Below are positions 19,893 through 30,389 of a stretch of 64,000 nt of DNA, one piece after another. Below the pieces are notes generated by a model. That model did no database searches and was not told where the DNA came from. It was given only the letters and a program-made list of their open reading frames with translations. Source of the DNA: Marinicella algicola (GTDB taxonomy: Bacteria > Pseudomonadota > Gammaproteobacteria > Xanthomonadales > Marinicellaceae). The stretch is from contig NZ_JAQOMR010000001.1 of the NCBI RefSeq assembly GCF_028401385.1, positions 808,501 through 872,500 on the forward strand. Direction: 5' to 3'. Numbering within the stretch: the stretch's first letter is position 1; each line of letters begins with the position of its first letter. Position numbers and translations under genes: made by a program.

Positions 19893-20959
19893 ATGGCCAG
19901 TCTCACGCTGCGCAACGTCGTCAAGAAATACGGCCAACGTCAGGTCATTCACGGGATCGATCTCGACATCGCCGATGGCGAATTCGTCGTTCTGGTCGGC
20001 CCGTCCGGCTGTGGCAAGTCAACGCTGCTGAGAATGGTTTCGGGGCTCGAGGACATTACCGGCGGTGAGGTTCTGGTGAATGGAACGCTTGCCAACAAGA
20101 TGCAGCCGCGCCAGCGCATATTGCCATGGTGTTCCAGGATTTCGCGCTCTATCCGCATATGAGCGTGCGAAAGAATATGGCTTTTGCGCTGCGCATGGCC
20201 GGCATTTCCCGCTCCGAGCGCGATGCGGCAGTCGAGCGGGCCGCCGAGATGCTGGGGCTGACGCCGGAACTGGAGCGCTATCCGAGTGAGCTTTCCGGCG
20301 GCCAGAAGCAGCGCGTTGCCATGGGCCGGGCACTGGTGCGCAATCCGGAAGCATTCCTGTTTGACGAACCGCTGTCGAACCTCGATGCCAAGCTCAGGGC
20401 GCAGATGCGCGCGGAAATCAAGGCGCTGCATCGCCGGCTCGAAACCACGATGATTTATGTCACCCATGACCAGATGGAAGCCATGACCATGGGCGAGCGT
20501 ATCGTGCTGATGCGTGCGGGTGTGGTCGAACAGGCCGGAACACCACTGGAGCTTTACGACCGGCCGCAAAATGTTTTCGTCGCGGGCTTTATCGGCGCGC
20601 CGGGCATGAACCTCATTGAAGGCACGGTTGAGGAGCAGGACGGCACATTGGTGCTGCGCAGCAAGGGCGGGGCGCTCTGGTCGCTTCCGGCCCTTCCAGC
20701 GCTTCCGGCTGGTGCCGCGATTACCATCGGAGTGCGGCCCGAACATGTGTCGTTTTCCGAAAGTGGAACCGAAGCCGTGATCGAGTTCACCGAGACGACC
20801 GGTTCCGAAACCCATGCGACTATGACAGCGGGCGGCGATCAGGTGCTGCTGCTGACACCCGAACGCGTGCCCTATGAGCGCCACCAGAAGGTGAAGATTG
20901 CCTTTGAGACCGAGCGTCTGCATGTGTTCGACACCGAAAGCGGTGCAAGGCTGAACTGA
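19893..20959 (+). CDS. ABC transporter ATPase, MalK/UgpC type, frameshifted
   Basis: About 355-aa ATPase of sugar CUT1-type importers. Walker [20 protein letters not shown]-loop [11 protein letters not shown], signature [16 protein letters not shown], Walker [16 protein letters not shown] and [10 protein letters not shown], then the TOBE-type C-terminal domain ([11 protein letters not shown]). One base is missing near 20118, between MQPRQR and IAMVFQD. No permease or binding protein lies beside it, so it probably serves a transporter elsewhere, as MsmK-like shared ATPases do. Its partner is unknown. Confidence 0.88.
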
Positions 20960-20966
20960 GACCGGA

Positions 20967-21338
20967 ATGCCCCGTCGTGACCTGGACCCGCTTTTTGATC
21001 GGCTGTCGCGTTCGAAATTTCGAAGCCGGTTTGCGCTTTCGACGAAGGACCGCGCCTATGCCGCCTCAAAAGGCCGGGCGGAGGTGAACGCCCATGCCGA
21101 GGATTTCATCCGCAAGCGGCTGGCACCCGCCGCACCGGTCAATGATGGAAAACAGACGCCGATGCGCGGCCACCCGGCCTTTATCGCCCAGCATGCAACG
21201 GCGACCTGCTGCCGAGGCTGCCTGATGAAATGGCACGGTGTTGAACCGGGGCGCCCGCTCAATGAACGCGAAATCGCCTATGTGGTTGCGGTGCTCGACC
21301 GCTGGATCGTCAGCCAGATGTCACCCAGCCGAGAATGA
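20967..21338 (+). CDS. DUF4186 family protein
   Basis: 123-aa conserved protein of unknown function. Distinctive text: FALSTKDRAYAASKGRAEVNAHA, then NDGKQTPMRGHPAFIAQHA and ATCCRGCLMKWHGV. The invariant-looking histidines and the CCRGC cysteines suggest a metal site. Starts 7 bp after the ATPase stop, so it is probably co-transcribed with it. Ends 10 bp before the convergent glcF stop. Confidence 0.85.
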   Translation: MPRRDLDPLFDRLSRSKFRSRFALSTKDRAYAASKGRAEVNAHAEDFIRKRLAPAAPVNDGKQTPMRGHPAFIAQHATATCCRGCLMKWHGVEPGRPLNEREIAYVVAVLDRWIVSQMSPSRE

Positions 21339-21348
21339 CAAAGCCGGT

Positions 21349-22665
21349 TCAGGCAGAACGCTTCAGATCTTTCAGTTTCTCGGGTTTTTCGCCGCCATAG
21401 GCCCATTCGAGCAGTTCGACGGTATGCAGGATCGGAATGGCGGTGCCGGATGCGATCTGGGTGATGCAGCCGATATTGCCGGTGGCAATGACGTCCGGTT
21501 TCACGGCCTCGATATTGTTGACCTTGCGGGTTTTGAGCTTGGCGGAAATTTCCGGCTGCATGATGTTGTAGGTGCCGGCCGAGCCGCAACACAGATGCCC
21601 CTCCGCCGGTTCCTTCACTGCAAAGCCGGCTGCTTCGAGAAGCAGTTTCGGCCCGGCCTTGATCTGCTGGCCATGCTGCATGGAGCAGGCGGAATGATAG
21701 GCAACGGTGATGCCTTTCCGCTTCTGGTCAGGAAGATCGAGCACCGTCAGATATTCGGTGATGTCCTTTGCAAGCGCGGAAACCTTTTCGGCTTTTTGCC
21801 GATAGGCGGGATCGCGCGCCAGCATGTGGCCGTAATCCTTGATCGTGGTGCCACAGCCCGATGCGGTGATGATGACGGCATCAAGCCCGCCGGCCTCGAT
21901 TTCGCGTGTCCAGACATCGACATTGCGCCGGGCCTCGCTGAGTGCCTGTTCCTCCCGGCCCATATGATGGACCAGAGAGCCGCAACAGCCTTCGCCTTCG
22001 GGCACCACGACCTCGATGCCGAGCCGGGTCAGCAGCCGGACGGTGGCCTCGTTGATGGCCGGGTCCAGCACCGATTGCGCGCAGCCGGTCAAAAGCGCCA
22101 CGCGGCCGCGCTTTTCGGCGGTTGCGGCATGCGTTGCCGGCTTTGAAACGGGAGAGGCGGCGGGCAGGCGTGTTGGCGCCAGCTTCAGCATCGCTTCAAA
22201 CGGTTTCAGTACTGCAATGCCGCCGAAAAGGCCCGCAAACGGCCGCCCGAGCCGGGCCAGCGAAAGGGCGGCGCGGAAGCGGGCGGGATAAGGCAGAACT
22301 GCCGCTAGAACCGCGCGGGTGACGCGGTTCATGAAAGGGCGCTTGTAGGTCTTTTCAATATGGACGCGGGCATGGTCGACCAGGTGCATATAGTCGACGC
22401 CCGAGGGGCAGGTGGTCACACAGGAAAGGCAGGAGAGGCAGCGGTCGATATGGGTGACCACCTCCTCATCCGCCGGTCTGCCATTTTCCAGCATGTCCTT
22501 GATCAGGTAGATCCGCCCGCGCGGGCTGTCGAGCTCATTGCCGAGCGTCACATAGGTCGGACAGGTCGCAGTGCAGAAACCGCAATGCACGCATTTGCGC
22601 AGGATCGACTCGGCTTCGGCGGTCTTCGGGTCGGCAAGCTGTTCGGCTGAAAAACGGGTCTGCAT
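21349..22665 (-). CDS. glcF: Glycolate oxidase iron-sulfur subunit GlcF
   Basis: 438 aa, intact. Two N-terminal ferredoxin-type 4Fe-4S motifs: CVHCGFCTATCPTY (around residue 25) and CLSCLSCVTTCPSGVDYMH. Two CCG domains follow, with GEGCCGSLVHHMG, ITASGCGTTIKDYG, YHSACSMQHGQ and LCCGSAGTYNIMQPE, cysteine-rich modules typical of GlcF and GlpC. Transfers electrons from the GlcDE flavoprotein to the quinone pool at the membrane during oxidation of glycolate to glyoxylate. Last gene of glcD-glcE-DUF4870-glcF. Confidence 0.95.
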   Translation of the reverse strand: MQTRFSAEQLADPKTAEAESILRKCVHCGFCTATCPTYVTLGNELDSPRGRIYLIKDMLENGRPADEEVVTHIDRCLSCLSCVTTCPSGVDYMHLVDHARVHIEKTYKRPFMNRVTRAVLAAVLPYPARFRAALSLARLGRPFAGLFGGIAVLKPFEAMLKLAPTRLPAASPVSKPATHAATAEKRGRVALLTGCAQSVLDPAINEATVRLLTRLGIEVVVPEGEGCCGSLVHHMGREEQALSEARRNVDVWTREIEAGGLDAVIITASGCGTTIKDYGHMLARDPAYRQKAEKVSALAKDITEYLTVLDLPDQKRKGITVAYHSACSMQHGQQIKAGPKLLLEAAGFAVKEPAEGHLCCGSAGTYNIMQPEISAKLKTRKVNNIEAVKPDVIATGNIGCITQIASGTAIPILHTVELLEWAYGGEKPEKLKDLKRSA

Positions 22666-22674
22666 GTCGGGTGC

Positions 22675-23051
22675 CTAGACCAACCAGCTTTGCGGACGCT
22701 CGATCGGCTCCGAGCGGTTGACCTTCTGCAGACCGATAATCACGCGGACAATGACCCAGACGGCCGTCGCAACGAAGCCGAGAACGCCGATGAGCACAAA
22801 TGTCAGCACAAAGGAAATTGCAGAAAAAGCAGCGCAATCCAGAAGGTGCGAATCGCCCAGGTGTAATGAGTCTTCAACCAGTCCTCGGCCTTGTCACGGT
22901 TCATATAGGCCGAAATCAGGCCGATAATGCCGGCGATGAAGATCGCGCAGCTGATAAGGTAGAGGATGTAGATCAGAATGACGTTGTTTTTGGTCGGGTC
23001 CATCCAACCGTCGCCAAAACGCTTCGGCGGTGTTGTTTCAGGCTCGCTCAT
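22675..23051 (-). CDS. DUF4870-type small membrane protein, frameshifted, inside the glc operon
   Basis: About 125 aa with four hydrophobic segments: NNVILIYILYLISCAIFIAG, TFWIALLF, a repaired VLTFVLIGVLGFVATAVWVI, and an amphipathic HYTWAIRTFW between. One base is missing in the A run at about 22824-22828, so the open frame stops early. Adding it gives a continuous protein ending at 22675, 9 bp before glcF. Start at 23051 overlaps the glcE stop by 4 bp (ATGA). Function unknown; location suggests a link to the glycolate oxidase complex or merely shared transcription. Confidence 0.8.
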
Positions 23052-24274
23052 GCTGCCATCTCCTCGGTGTTCATCTTGCCAGGGCTGAAAATGCCCTTCG
23101 GGTCGAATTTCTGCTTGATCCGTGCGGACAATGCCGCAATGGCCGCGGGCTGCGGTTCAAAGGCGGGTATCAGGGCGCGTGTTGCCGGGGCAGCCCGCAT
23201 CAGTGTGGCGTGGCCGCCGCCATGGATCTTGAGAAGCGCCCGCACCCGCTCGGCCTCCGGCGCGCCGTCCATGCGCATCCAGATGAGGCCGCCCTGCCAA
23301 TCGTAGAGCGCATCGACAGCCGCCTCAAGGCGGATTGCTGCGACAAATTTCGCGGCTTCAGACGGCGCAACGCTGACGCGCCAAAGCGGACGCATCGACT
23401 TTTCGGCGTAAGGGGCCGCATCGCGGATCTCGCGCCACAACGTTCTGGTTTTTGCTCCGTCAAGTTCCGAGACCGCCCCAAGCGCGCTTGCATAATCCTT
23501 CAGCTTTTCAGCACGAACGGCAACGGAGTCCGGAAGCCCTTCGAGCCGAAGACAAGTGGCGCTGTCACCTTCGAGCGCGCCGGAAAGGAAGGCGGAGCGG
23601 ACGCTGTAGGGCAGGTGGGCCGCGCCCGAGACCTCCAGCGGCAGCGCCATGGCCGCCGCCATCAGGGCAATGGCGTCGTCATCGGTCAGGTTCGAGATCA
23701 CGATTGTGGTGGCCGCTTTCGGGGCCGGAAGCACCTTGAAGGTCACCTCGGTCAGAAACCCGAGGGTGCCGTGGGAGCCGGCCATCAGCCGGGCAAGATC
23801 AAGCCCGGTGACATTCTTCATCACCCGCCCGCCTGCCTTGATGATGTCGCCCTTGCCATTGACAAAACGTGTGCCGAGCAGGTGGTCGCGCGCAGCCCCT
23901 GCCAGGGCAAACCGGCGGGGGCCTGAGACATTGGCAGCAAACACGCCGCCGATTGTCGGCGTGCCCTCGTTGTTCATAATGCCGCGATGGTCCATCGGCT
24001 CGAACGCCAGAAACTGGCCGTTTTTCTGAAGCGCCGCCTCGATTTCCGCAAGCGGCGTTCCCGCGCGCGCTGTCATCACCATTTCGGACGGCTCGTAGTT
24101 CACGATGCCCGACAGTGCCGAAGATGACAGGCTGATTTCGGCCTGTGGCGGATTGCCGAAACCGGAACGGGTATTGCCGCCGCAAAGGGCAAGCGCTACG
24201 CCGCGTTCAAAATGGCGGGCGATAATGCCGGCGGCTTCCGTCTCGCTTTCAGGTGTCAGGTGTTCAGTCATCAC
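23048..24274 (-). CDS. glcE: Glycolate oxidase FAD-binding subunit GlcE
   Basis: 408 aa, intact. N-terminal PCMH-type FAD-binding domain: ERGVALALCGGNTRSGFG, YEPSEMVMTARAGTPLAEIEAAL, TIGGVFAANVSGPRR and GGRVMKNVTGLDLARLMAGSHG. C-terminal LKPGIF-like end (KFDPKGIFSPGKMN). Works with GlcD and GlcF to oxidise glycolate. It starts 8 bp inside the end of glcD, with overlapping frames at 24264-24274, and overlaps the DUF4870 start by 4 bp. Confidence 0.95.
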   Translation of the reverse strand: MMTEHLTPESETEAAGIIARHFERGVALALCGGNTRSGFGNPPQAEISLSSSALSGIVNYEPSEMVMTARAGTPLAEIEAALQKNGQFLAFEPMDHRGIMNNEGTPTIGGVFAANVSGPRRFALAGAARDHLLGTRFVNGKGDIIKAGGRVMKNVTGLDLARLMAGSHGTLGFLTEVTFKVLPAPKAATTIVISNLTDDDAIALMAAAMALPLEVSGAAHLPYSVRSAFLSGALEGDSATCLRLEGLPDSVAVRAEKLKDYASALGAVSELDGAKTRTLWREIRDAAPYAEKSMRPLWRVSVAPSEAAKFVAAIRLEAAVDALYDWQGGLIWMRMDGAPEAERVRALLKIHGGGHATLMRAAPATRALIPAFEPQPAAIAALSARIKQKFDPKGIFSPGKMNTEEMAA

Positions 24275-25699
24275 GTCCCTCGAGCGGGAATACCTTGGAG
24301 GGGTTCAACACCCAGTCCGGATCGAATGCGGCGCGCACCGCCATCTGCTGGCGAAGGTCGATGTCTGAATACTGATGGCGCATCAGGTCGCGTTTTTCGA
24401 TGCCCACGCCGTGTTCCCCGGTCAGGCAGCCACCGGCATCGACACAGAGTTTCAGGATTTCGGCGCCCGCTTCTTCAGCGCGTGCGGCATCTTCGGGGTC
24501 GTTGATATTGTAGAGGATCAGCGGATGCATGTTGCCATCGCCGGCATGGAACACATTGGCGACGCGCAGGCCATAGCGATCAGTGATTTCGCTGGTCTTC
24601 TGCAGCACATAGGAAAGCTGGCTGAGCGGCACGGTGCCGTCCATGCAGATATAATCGGCGATGCGACCTGTGGCCCCGAACGCGGATTTTCTGCCCTTCC
24701 AGATCAGTGCAGCTTCGGTTGCAGACTGGCTGCGGCGGATCGCCATCACCGCGTGGCGCTCGGCAATCGCGATGATTTCGGCGAGCATCGCCTCCATCTC
24801 GTCATCCGAGCCCTCGACCTCGATGATCAAAAGTGCACCGGCATCGAGCGGATAACCCGCCTTGGCGAAGGCCTCGCAGATTTCGATGGCCGGTTTGTCC
24901 ATGAACTCGATGGCAACGGGAATGATGCCGGAGGCAATGATCTCGGTGACGCAGGCGCCAGCCTGTTCGGAGGTTGGGAAGCCGAACAGCACGGGGCGCG
25001 CGCCTTCGGGGCTTGCCAGAAGTCGCACCGTTGCCTCGGTGATGATGCCGAGCTGGCCTTCCGATCCGCAGACGAGCGCCATCAGGTCGTAACCGCCAGA
25101 ATCCAGCGATTTGCCGCCGATGTCTATAATGGTGCCGTCGACCAGCACCATTTTCACGCCGAGCAGGTTATTCGTCGTCACGCCGTATTTAAGGCAATGA
25201 GCACCGCCGGAATTCATGCCGATATTGCCGCCTATGGTGCAGGCAAGCTGGGAACTCGGGTCAGGCGCGTAGAAAAACTCTCGGGCTTCACCGCTTCGGA
25301 GATGGCGATGTTGGTGACGCCGGCCTGTACCACCGCGGCGCGGTTTGGCAGGTCGATATCGAGAATGCGGTTCATTCGCGACAGCCCCAGGATGATCGCG
25401 TCCTCCTGGCCGATGGCGCCGCCCGAAAGCGAGGTGCCGGCACCGCGTGGTACAACAGGAATGCCGTTTTCGTGGCAGTAGCGCAGCAGCTTTGCCACCT
25501 GCTCGGTGTTTTCCGGCAGGCATACGGCCAGCGGAACACGGGTATAGGCTATGAACCCGTCAGTCTCGAAAGGCACAAGCTCGCGCGCCTCGTGGACGAG
25601 AGCGTCCTTGGGCAGCAGGGCTTGCAGATCGGAAATGATATCGTTTCGCCGAGCCACAATCTCGGCCTTCAGCGCGCTGAACGCGATCGCACCTGACAA
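24264..25699 (-). CDS. glcD: Glycolate oxidase subunit GlcD, frameshifted
   Basis: About 478-aa FAD-linked oxidase, the catalytic subunit. N-terminal part: PFETDGFIAYTRVPLAVCLPE, VPRGAGTSLSGGAIG. After a missing base near 25283 the text continues REFFYAPDPSSQLACTIGGNIG, NSGGAHCLKYG, then C-terminal FHAGDGNMHPLILY and CLTGEHGVGIEKRD, including the HxGDGN and EHGIG motifs of the family. The first frame runs into FSTRLTRVP at the break. Leader gene of the operon; divergent from the LysR gene at 25827. Confidence 0.93.
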
Positions 25700-25826
25700 G
25701 GGCTTGCCTCCGCATCAAATAGAAACGCCGCTACAGGCGCTTCAAACTCCCAATGCGTTCTAGCACTGGCTCCGGGGCAAGACAAATGCTAACACTTATT
25801 CCGAAACGGCAATAATTACGGCGACT

Positions 25827-26725
25827 ATGAACCTCACAGACATCGAGATCTTTGCCCGCGTGGCAACCACCGGCAGCATGACGGCGGCGGCGCAGGAATT
25901 GCGGCTTTCGCCGGCCGTCGTGTCCAAGAGCATCAAACGGCTGGAGGCAGAACTTGGCGCCCGTCTTTTGCAAAGGACCACGCGTCGGGTGATGCTGACG
26001 GAGACCGGCCGCGGCTACCACGAGCGCATATTGCCGGTTCTGGCCGGTGCGGAGGAGGCACGGGCGTTTGTGGAAGGGCGCACCGCGGCCGTCAGGGGAC
26101 GGCTTCGGGTCTCAGCGCCCACATCTTTCGGGCGCATGCACATTGCGCCCCACCTCAGCACGTTCATGAACGCGCATGGGGCGCTGCAGATCGAACTGCT
26201 TTTGAACGACTCATTCGTCGATATTGTCGCGGATGGGTTTGATGTCGCGATCCGGATCGGTGAACTCAGCGACAGTACGCTGGTGGCCCGCAAGCTTGCG
26301 CCGGTGCGTCGGATCCTCTGTGCGTCGCCGGCTTATATCGCGCGGATGGGACTGCCGGAAACGCTGGCCGAACTTGAGGACCATATCTGCCTGCCGGCAC
26401 ACAATGGCGAACACTGGCGGCTGGAAAGCTTGCAGGGGCCGGTCTCGCTGCGCCCGGAGGGCCATCTTGTCACCAATTCCAGCGAGGTGGTGCGTGAGGC
26501 GGTGCTGGCCGGCATGGGGATTGCCCTGCGCTCGACCTGGGATATCGGACCGGAGCTTTCAAGCGGCCGGCTGGTGCAGGTTCTTGCTGACTACGAAAGC
26601 CCGGGCGATGTCGGACTTTTCGCCGTTTATCCCAGCCGCAATTTCCTGCCCGAAAAAGTGCGGCTATTCATCGATTTCCTGGCTAAGCTCTACGCCCCCG
26701 CATCTTATTGGGACAGGGGGCGTGA
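25827..26725 (+). CDS. LysR-family regulator (CrgA-like), C-terminal frameshift
   Basis: About 299 aa. N-terminal HTH: DIEIFARVATTGSMTAAAQELRLSPAVVSKSIKRLEAELGARL; effector domain with FVDIVADGFDVAIRIGEL and SSEVVREAVLAGMGIALR. The frame as given stays open to 26957, but those last ~75 residues run across the opposite-strand DUF1328 gene and are not regulator-like. One missing G in the run near 26717 would end the protein at YWDRGA with the TGA at 26723-26725, the usual family ending. Divergent from the glycolate oxidase operon, so it is a plausible regulator of it. Confidence 0.88.
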
Positions 26726-26734
26726 AGTCTGTCG

Positions 26735-26899
26735 TCACGCAATGATCAATATGCCTGTGACCAGCGAGATCAGGATGACGATGAGAACGATGAAGATCAG
26801 AATGCGGGCGATGCCGGCCGAAAGACCCGCTACGCCGCGAAAGCCGAGAAGGCTCGCCACTGCGGCGACAATCAGCAATATCAAAATCCACTCAAGCAT
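26735..26899 (-). CDS. DUF1328 small membrane protein (YtjA family)
   Basis: 54-aa protein: MLEWILILLIVAAVASLLGF, then GVAGLSAGIARILIFIVLIV and ISLVTGILIIA. Two hydrophobic segments with the GF-G-VAG turn characteristic of YtjA/UPF0391 proteins. AAAGGA precedes the ATG at 26899. It lies convergently 9 bp from the repaired LysR stop. The family is often stress-induced; biochemical function unknown. Confidence 0.88.
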   Translation of the reverse strand: MLEWILILLIVAAVASLLGFRGVAGLSAGIARILIFIVLIVILISLVTGILIIA

Positions 26900-27157
26900 G
26901 GGTGTTCCTTTCGGGCTGAATTCGTCTTTGCAAGTCGAGATAAAAACGGCGCCGTAGGCGAAAGTTCCGCGAGGCGGAGCGAAAACAGTCGCTGCAGGCA
27001 GGCGGACAGGCCGTGCAACCTGGCAATTTCATAAAAGCTTCACTTGCGGGTAGTTTCTATTCAGACAAGCCATGATAGAAACAACCTTTGTCAAATTTGC
27101 AGGAGTTCTGGGTCTGTACGCCAGCAGCCTCGCCTGCCGGAAGGAATACAGCGGGAA

Positions 27158-27627
27158 ATGCCTTCAGACAGTAAGTTGGCTGACACCAAGGAAACGAGCG
27201 AAGCCCGCCAGCAATATGCAGCCCTGTGCTACAGGCTTATCAAGTCAAAAAGAAGACTTGCATCGAGGTGTTGTTGATCACCAGCCGCGATACCGGACGC
27301 TGGGTGACGCCGAAGGGCTGGCCGATGGCCGACAAGGCCCCGCACGAAGTTGCCGCGCAAGAGGCATTCGAGGAGGCCGGCATCAGGGGCAAGGTCTCCG
27401 ATAAACCGCTTGGCAACTTTTCCTATCTGAAGCGCCTCGATAACGGCACCTCCGTGCCCTGTATTGTCGCGCTTTTTCCGCTGCTTGTGCGCAAGACCAA
27501 GACGAAATTTCCCGAAGCGGACGAGCGGACACGTAAGTGGACGACGCCGGAAGAGGCTGCCGGACTGGTGCAGGAAAGCGAGCTGAAAACCCTGCTGATC
27601 GACTTCGTCGACCGGTTCGACAGGTGA
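27158..27627 (+). CDS. NUDIX hydrolase, frameshifted
   Basis: About 156 aa. The N-terminus from the ATG at 27158 (MPSDSKLADTKETSEARQQY) joins, across one missing base near 27245, to KKKTCIEVLLITSRDTGRWVTPKGWPM. Nudix box: GWPMADKAPHEVAAQEAFEEAG, a slight variant with QEAFEEAG where RExxEExG is usual. Such proteins cleave nucleoside diphosphate-linked compounds; the short form with TSRDTGRWVTPKGW resembles alphaproteobacterial DIPP-like (diphosphoinositol/Ap-n-A) hydrolases. Exact substrate cannot be told. Confidence 0.85.
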
Positions 27628-27708
27628 TTTGCCCGCCGTCAGGGCATTCTGATCTACTGCAATTTGCATTAGGTTACGCGCGATCTCATTCGAATCGCGG
27701 GAGCCCCC

Positions 27709-28446
27709 ATGCGCGCCAACTACCGCCTTCAGCGCCTTTTTGTGGATGTCGATCTTGCCGCCGGCGCAAGCATCGAGGCCGACAAAAATCAGTTTCACTA
27801 CCTTGCCCATGTCATCCGCGCCGATGAGGGAAGCGAACTTCTGCTCTTCAACGGGCGGGATGGTGAGTGGCTGGCACGGCTATCATATCCCACCCGCAAG
27901 AAGATCACCCTTGAACCGGTTGAGCAAACCCGTCCGCAGCCGCCATTGCCCTACCTTTCCTATCTGTTTGCGCCGCTGAAAACGGGGCGGATGGATTATA
28001 TGGTGCAGAAGGCCGTCGAGATGGGGGTCGGGCGCATCCAGCCGGTTCTGACGCAGCATGTTCAGGGTAAGCCTGCCAAATCCGACCGGCTCAGGGCCAA
28101 TATCATCGAGGCCGCCGAGCAATGCGGCGTGCTTGCCGTGCCCGACCTGGATGAGCCGGTCAAGCTTCCCGAACTGATGGAAAACTGGGATGCCGACCGG
28201 CGGCTGATCTTCTGCGACGAGGCGGACGAGCATCAAAACCCCGTTACCGCGCTTGGAGAAATCAAAGAGAAAAAGCTGGCGCTGCTGATCGGGCCGGAAG
28301 GCGGATTTTCCGATGAGGAGCGTGCCTTGCTGCACGAACTGCCTTTCGTAACAGCGATTCCGCTTGGTCCTCGTATCCTGCGCGCCGATACCGCTGCAGT
28401 CGCTGCGCTGGCGGTAATCCAGGCGACGATCGGCGACTGGAAATAA
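27709..28446 (+). CDS. rsmE: 16S rRNA m3U1498 methyltransferase RsmE
   Basis: 245 aa, intact. PUA-like N-terminal domain ([33 protein letters not shown]), then the SPOUT methyltransferase domain with [53 protein letters not shown] and [16 protein letters not shown], which form the trefoil-knot SAM site. Methylates U1498 of 16S rRNA in the decoding region. Normal length. The rsmE-gshA order is common in rhizobia. Confidence 0.95.
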   Translation: MRANYRLQRLFVDVDLAAGASIEADKNQFHYLAHVIRADEGSELLLFNGRDGEWLARLSYPTRKKITLEPVEQTRPQPPLPYLSYLFAPLKTGRMDYMVQKAVEMGVGRIQPVLTQHVQGKPAKSDRLRANIIEAAEQCGVLAVPDLDEPVKLPELMENWDADRRLIFCDEADEHQNPVTALGEIKEKKLALLIGPEGGFSDEERALLHELPFVTAIPLGPRILRADTAAVAALAVIQATIGDWK

Positions 28447-28584
28447 GGAAGTGACCTTTGGGAGCATGTCACGTCGTCGTGCATTTATGCTTTAATCAAT
28501 GAAATTGACTTGATCGCTCCGGCAAACCGCGCCAATAGCGGGGAACTTCCGGCCTTGCCGGCACACGATATCGAGGACGCTTCC

Positions 28585-29957
28585 ATGGCCCGTGACACTT
28601 CCGACGCTACGCCGATTACAGATACGGCAGAACTTGCTGCCTATCTGGAGGCTGGATCAAAGCCCGAGGCGGATTTCCGCATCGGCACCGAGCATGAGAA
28701 GTTTCCGTTCTTCAAGGCGGATAATACCCCGGTTCCCTATGCGGGCGAGTATTCGATCTCGGCCATTCTGCAGGGCATGAAGGCCAAGCTCGGCTGGGAA
28801 GCCATCATGGACGGCGACAATATCATCGGCCTATCCGAGCCGTCCGGCATGGGCGCGATCTCGCTGGAGCCGGGCGGCCAGTTCGAGTTGTCCGGTGCCC
28901 CCGTGAAGACGCTGCACGAGACCTGCCGGGAATCAAACCGGCATCTGGCGGTGCTGCGCTCCGTTGCCGAGCCGATGGGGATCGGCTTCCTGGGTATCGG
29001 CGGTAGCCCAAAATGGACCCTCGAAGAAACCCCGCGCATGCCGAAATCGCGCTACGACATCATGAGCCGGTATATGCCGAAAGTCGGCACTCAGGGCCTC
29101 GATATGATGTACCGGACCTGCACGATCCAGGTGAATATCGATTTCTCGTGCGAGAGCGACATGCGCCGCAAGATGGCGCTGTCGCAAAGCTGCAGCCGCT
29201 GGCAACGGCGCTTTTTGCGTCATCTCCCTTCACCGAAGGCAAGCCCAACGGGCTGTTGTCCTGGCGCGGTGATATCTGGCGCGACACCGACAACAACCGT
29301 TCCGGTCTGCTTGACTGCGCTTTCGAGCCGGGTTTCGGGTTCGAGCAATATGTCGAATGGGCACTCGACGTGCCGATGTATTTCATCATCCGCGACGGGC
29401 GTTATCGCGACTGCACCAACATCACCTTCCGCCAGTTCATGGCTGGCGCGCTTAAGGGCGAGGTGGAAGAGTGGCAGCCGACCATGGGTGACTGGACCAA
29501 CCACCTTTCGACGCTGTTTCCCGATGTGCGGCTGAAGCGCTTCCTGGAAATGCGCGGCGCTGACGGCGGCACCTGGCGGCGCATTTGCGCGCTGCCGTCC
29601 TTCTGGGTCGGCCTGCTTTACGAAACCGGCGCGATGGATGCCGCCGAGCAGCTGACCTCAGACTGGACGATTGCCGATATTCACCGGCTGCGTGAGGAGG
29701 TTCCCCGCCTTGCGCTGAAGGCCGAGATCGGCGGCCGTTCACTTCTCGATGTTGGTCGCGATGTCATCGAAATCGCGCGCATGGGGCTGAAGGCCCGCCA
29801 AAACCTGAACAGCAGCGGTCAGAGCGAAGCCGTGTTCCTGATGACGCTCGACGAGATCGTCGCCAAGAAGGCGACCTTCGCCGAAGATCTTCTGGCACTG
29901 TACAATGGCCGCTGGAAAGGCTCGGTCGATCCGTTGTTTTCCGAGTTCCAGTACTGA
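28585..29957 (+). CDS. gshA: Glutamate-cysteine ligase GshA, frameshifted
   Basis: About 457 aa of the plant/alphaproteobacterial GCL family, first step of glutathione synthesis. From the ATG at 28585: TEHEKFPFF, LSEPSGMGAISLEPGGQFELSGAP, GFLGIGGSPKWT. One base is missing near 29174 (after MRRKM), moving the text to the next frame: VAKLQPLATALFASSPFTEGKPNG, WRDTDNNRSGLLDCAFEPGFGFEQYVEW, YRDCTNITFRQFM, then LPSFWVGLLYE and ALKARQNLNSSGQSEAVFL. Length and motifs otherwise complete, so the break is more likely a sequence error than loss of an important gene. Confidence 0.93.
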
Positions 29958-30018
29958 TTTTAACGTCTGGACGCTCGTTCAAGCAGGCACTACTGTCTTC
30001 TCCAGCGAGGAGATTGGA

Positions 30019-30375
30019 ATGGGTGTGACCGGCATTGGCGGGTTCTTCTTTCGCGCGAAGAACCCTGAAGCGCTCAGCGCTTGGTACAGTGAACATCTCG
30101 GCGTTGGTGCCGGAGAACATGGCCATTGGGAAACTGCGGCCGGCGCTTCCGTGTTCGCGCCATTTCCCGAGACCAGCGACTATTTTCCAGCCGATAGGGC
30201 TTTCATGCTCAATTTGAGAGTGGATGATATTGACGCTATGTGTGAACGGCTGCACACCGCCGGTATCGAAATCAGCACCGATCCCGCTTGGGATATTCCT
30301 GGTGTTGGTCGCTTCGCACGGATCCACGATCCTGAAGGAAACCCGATTGAGCTGTGGCAGCCCGATCAAGCCTGA
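30019..30375 (+). CDS. VOC-superfamily (glyoxalase/bleomycin-resistance fold) protein
   Basis: 118 aa. TGIGGFFFRAKNPEALSAWYSEHLGV at the start and FARIHDPEGNPIELWQP at the end, the paired beta-alpha-beta modules of VOC proteins; LNLRVDDIDAMCERLHTAGI in between. The candidate metal ligands (H in the first half, E of IELW) are partly present. Start at 30019 chosen for GAGGAG upstream; substrate unknown. Confidence 0.85.
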   Translation: MGVTGIGGFFFRAKNPEALSAWYSEHLGVGAGEHGHWETAAGASVFAPFPETSDYFPADRAFMLNLRVDDIDAMCERLHTAGIEISTDPAWDIPGVGRFARIHDPEGNPIELWQPDQA

Positions 30376-30389
30376 AGCCATTCGATAAA

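Noticed and set aside
26726..26957. C-terminal extension of the LysR protein beyond 26725
   Set aside because: It overlaps DUF1328 on the other strand, has unrelated composition, and is removed by restoring one G near 26717.
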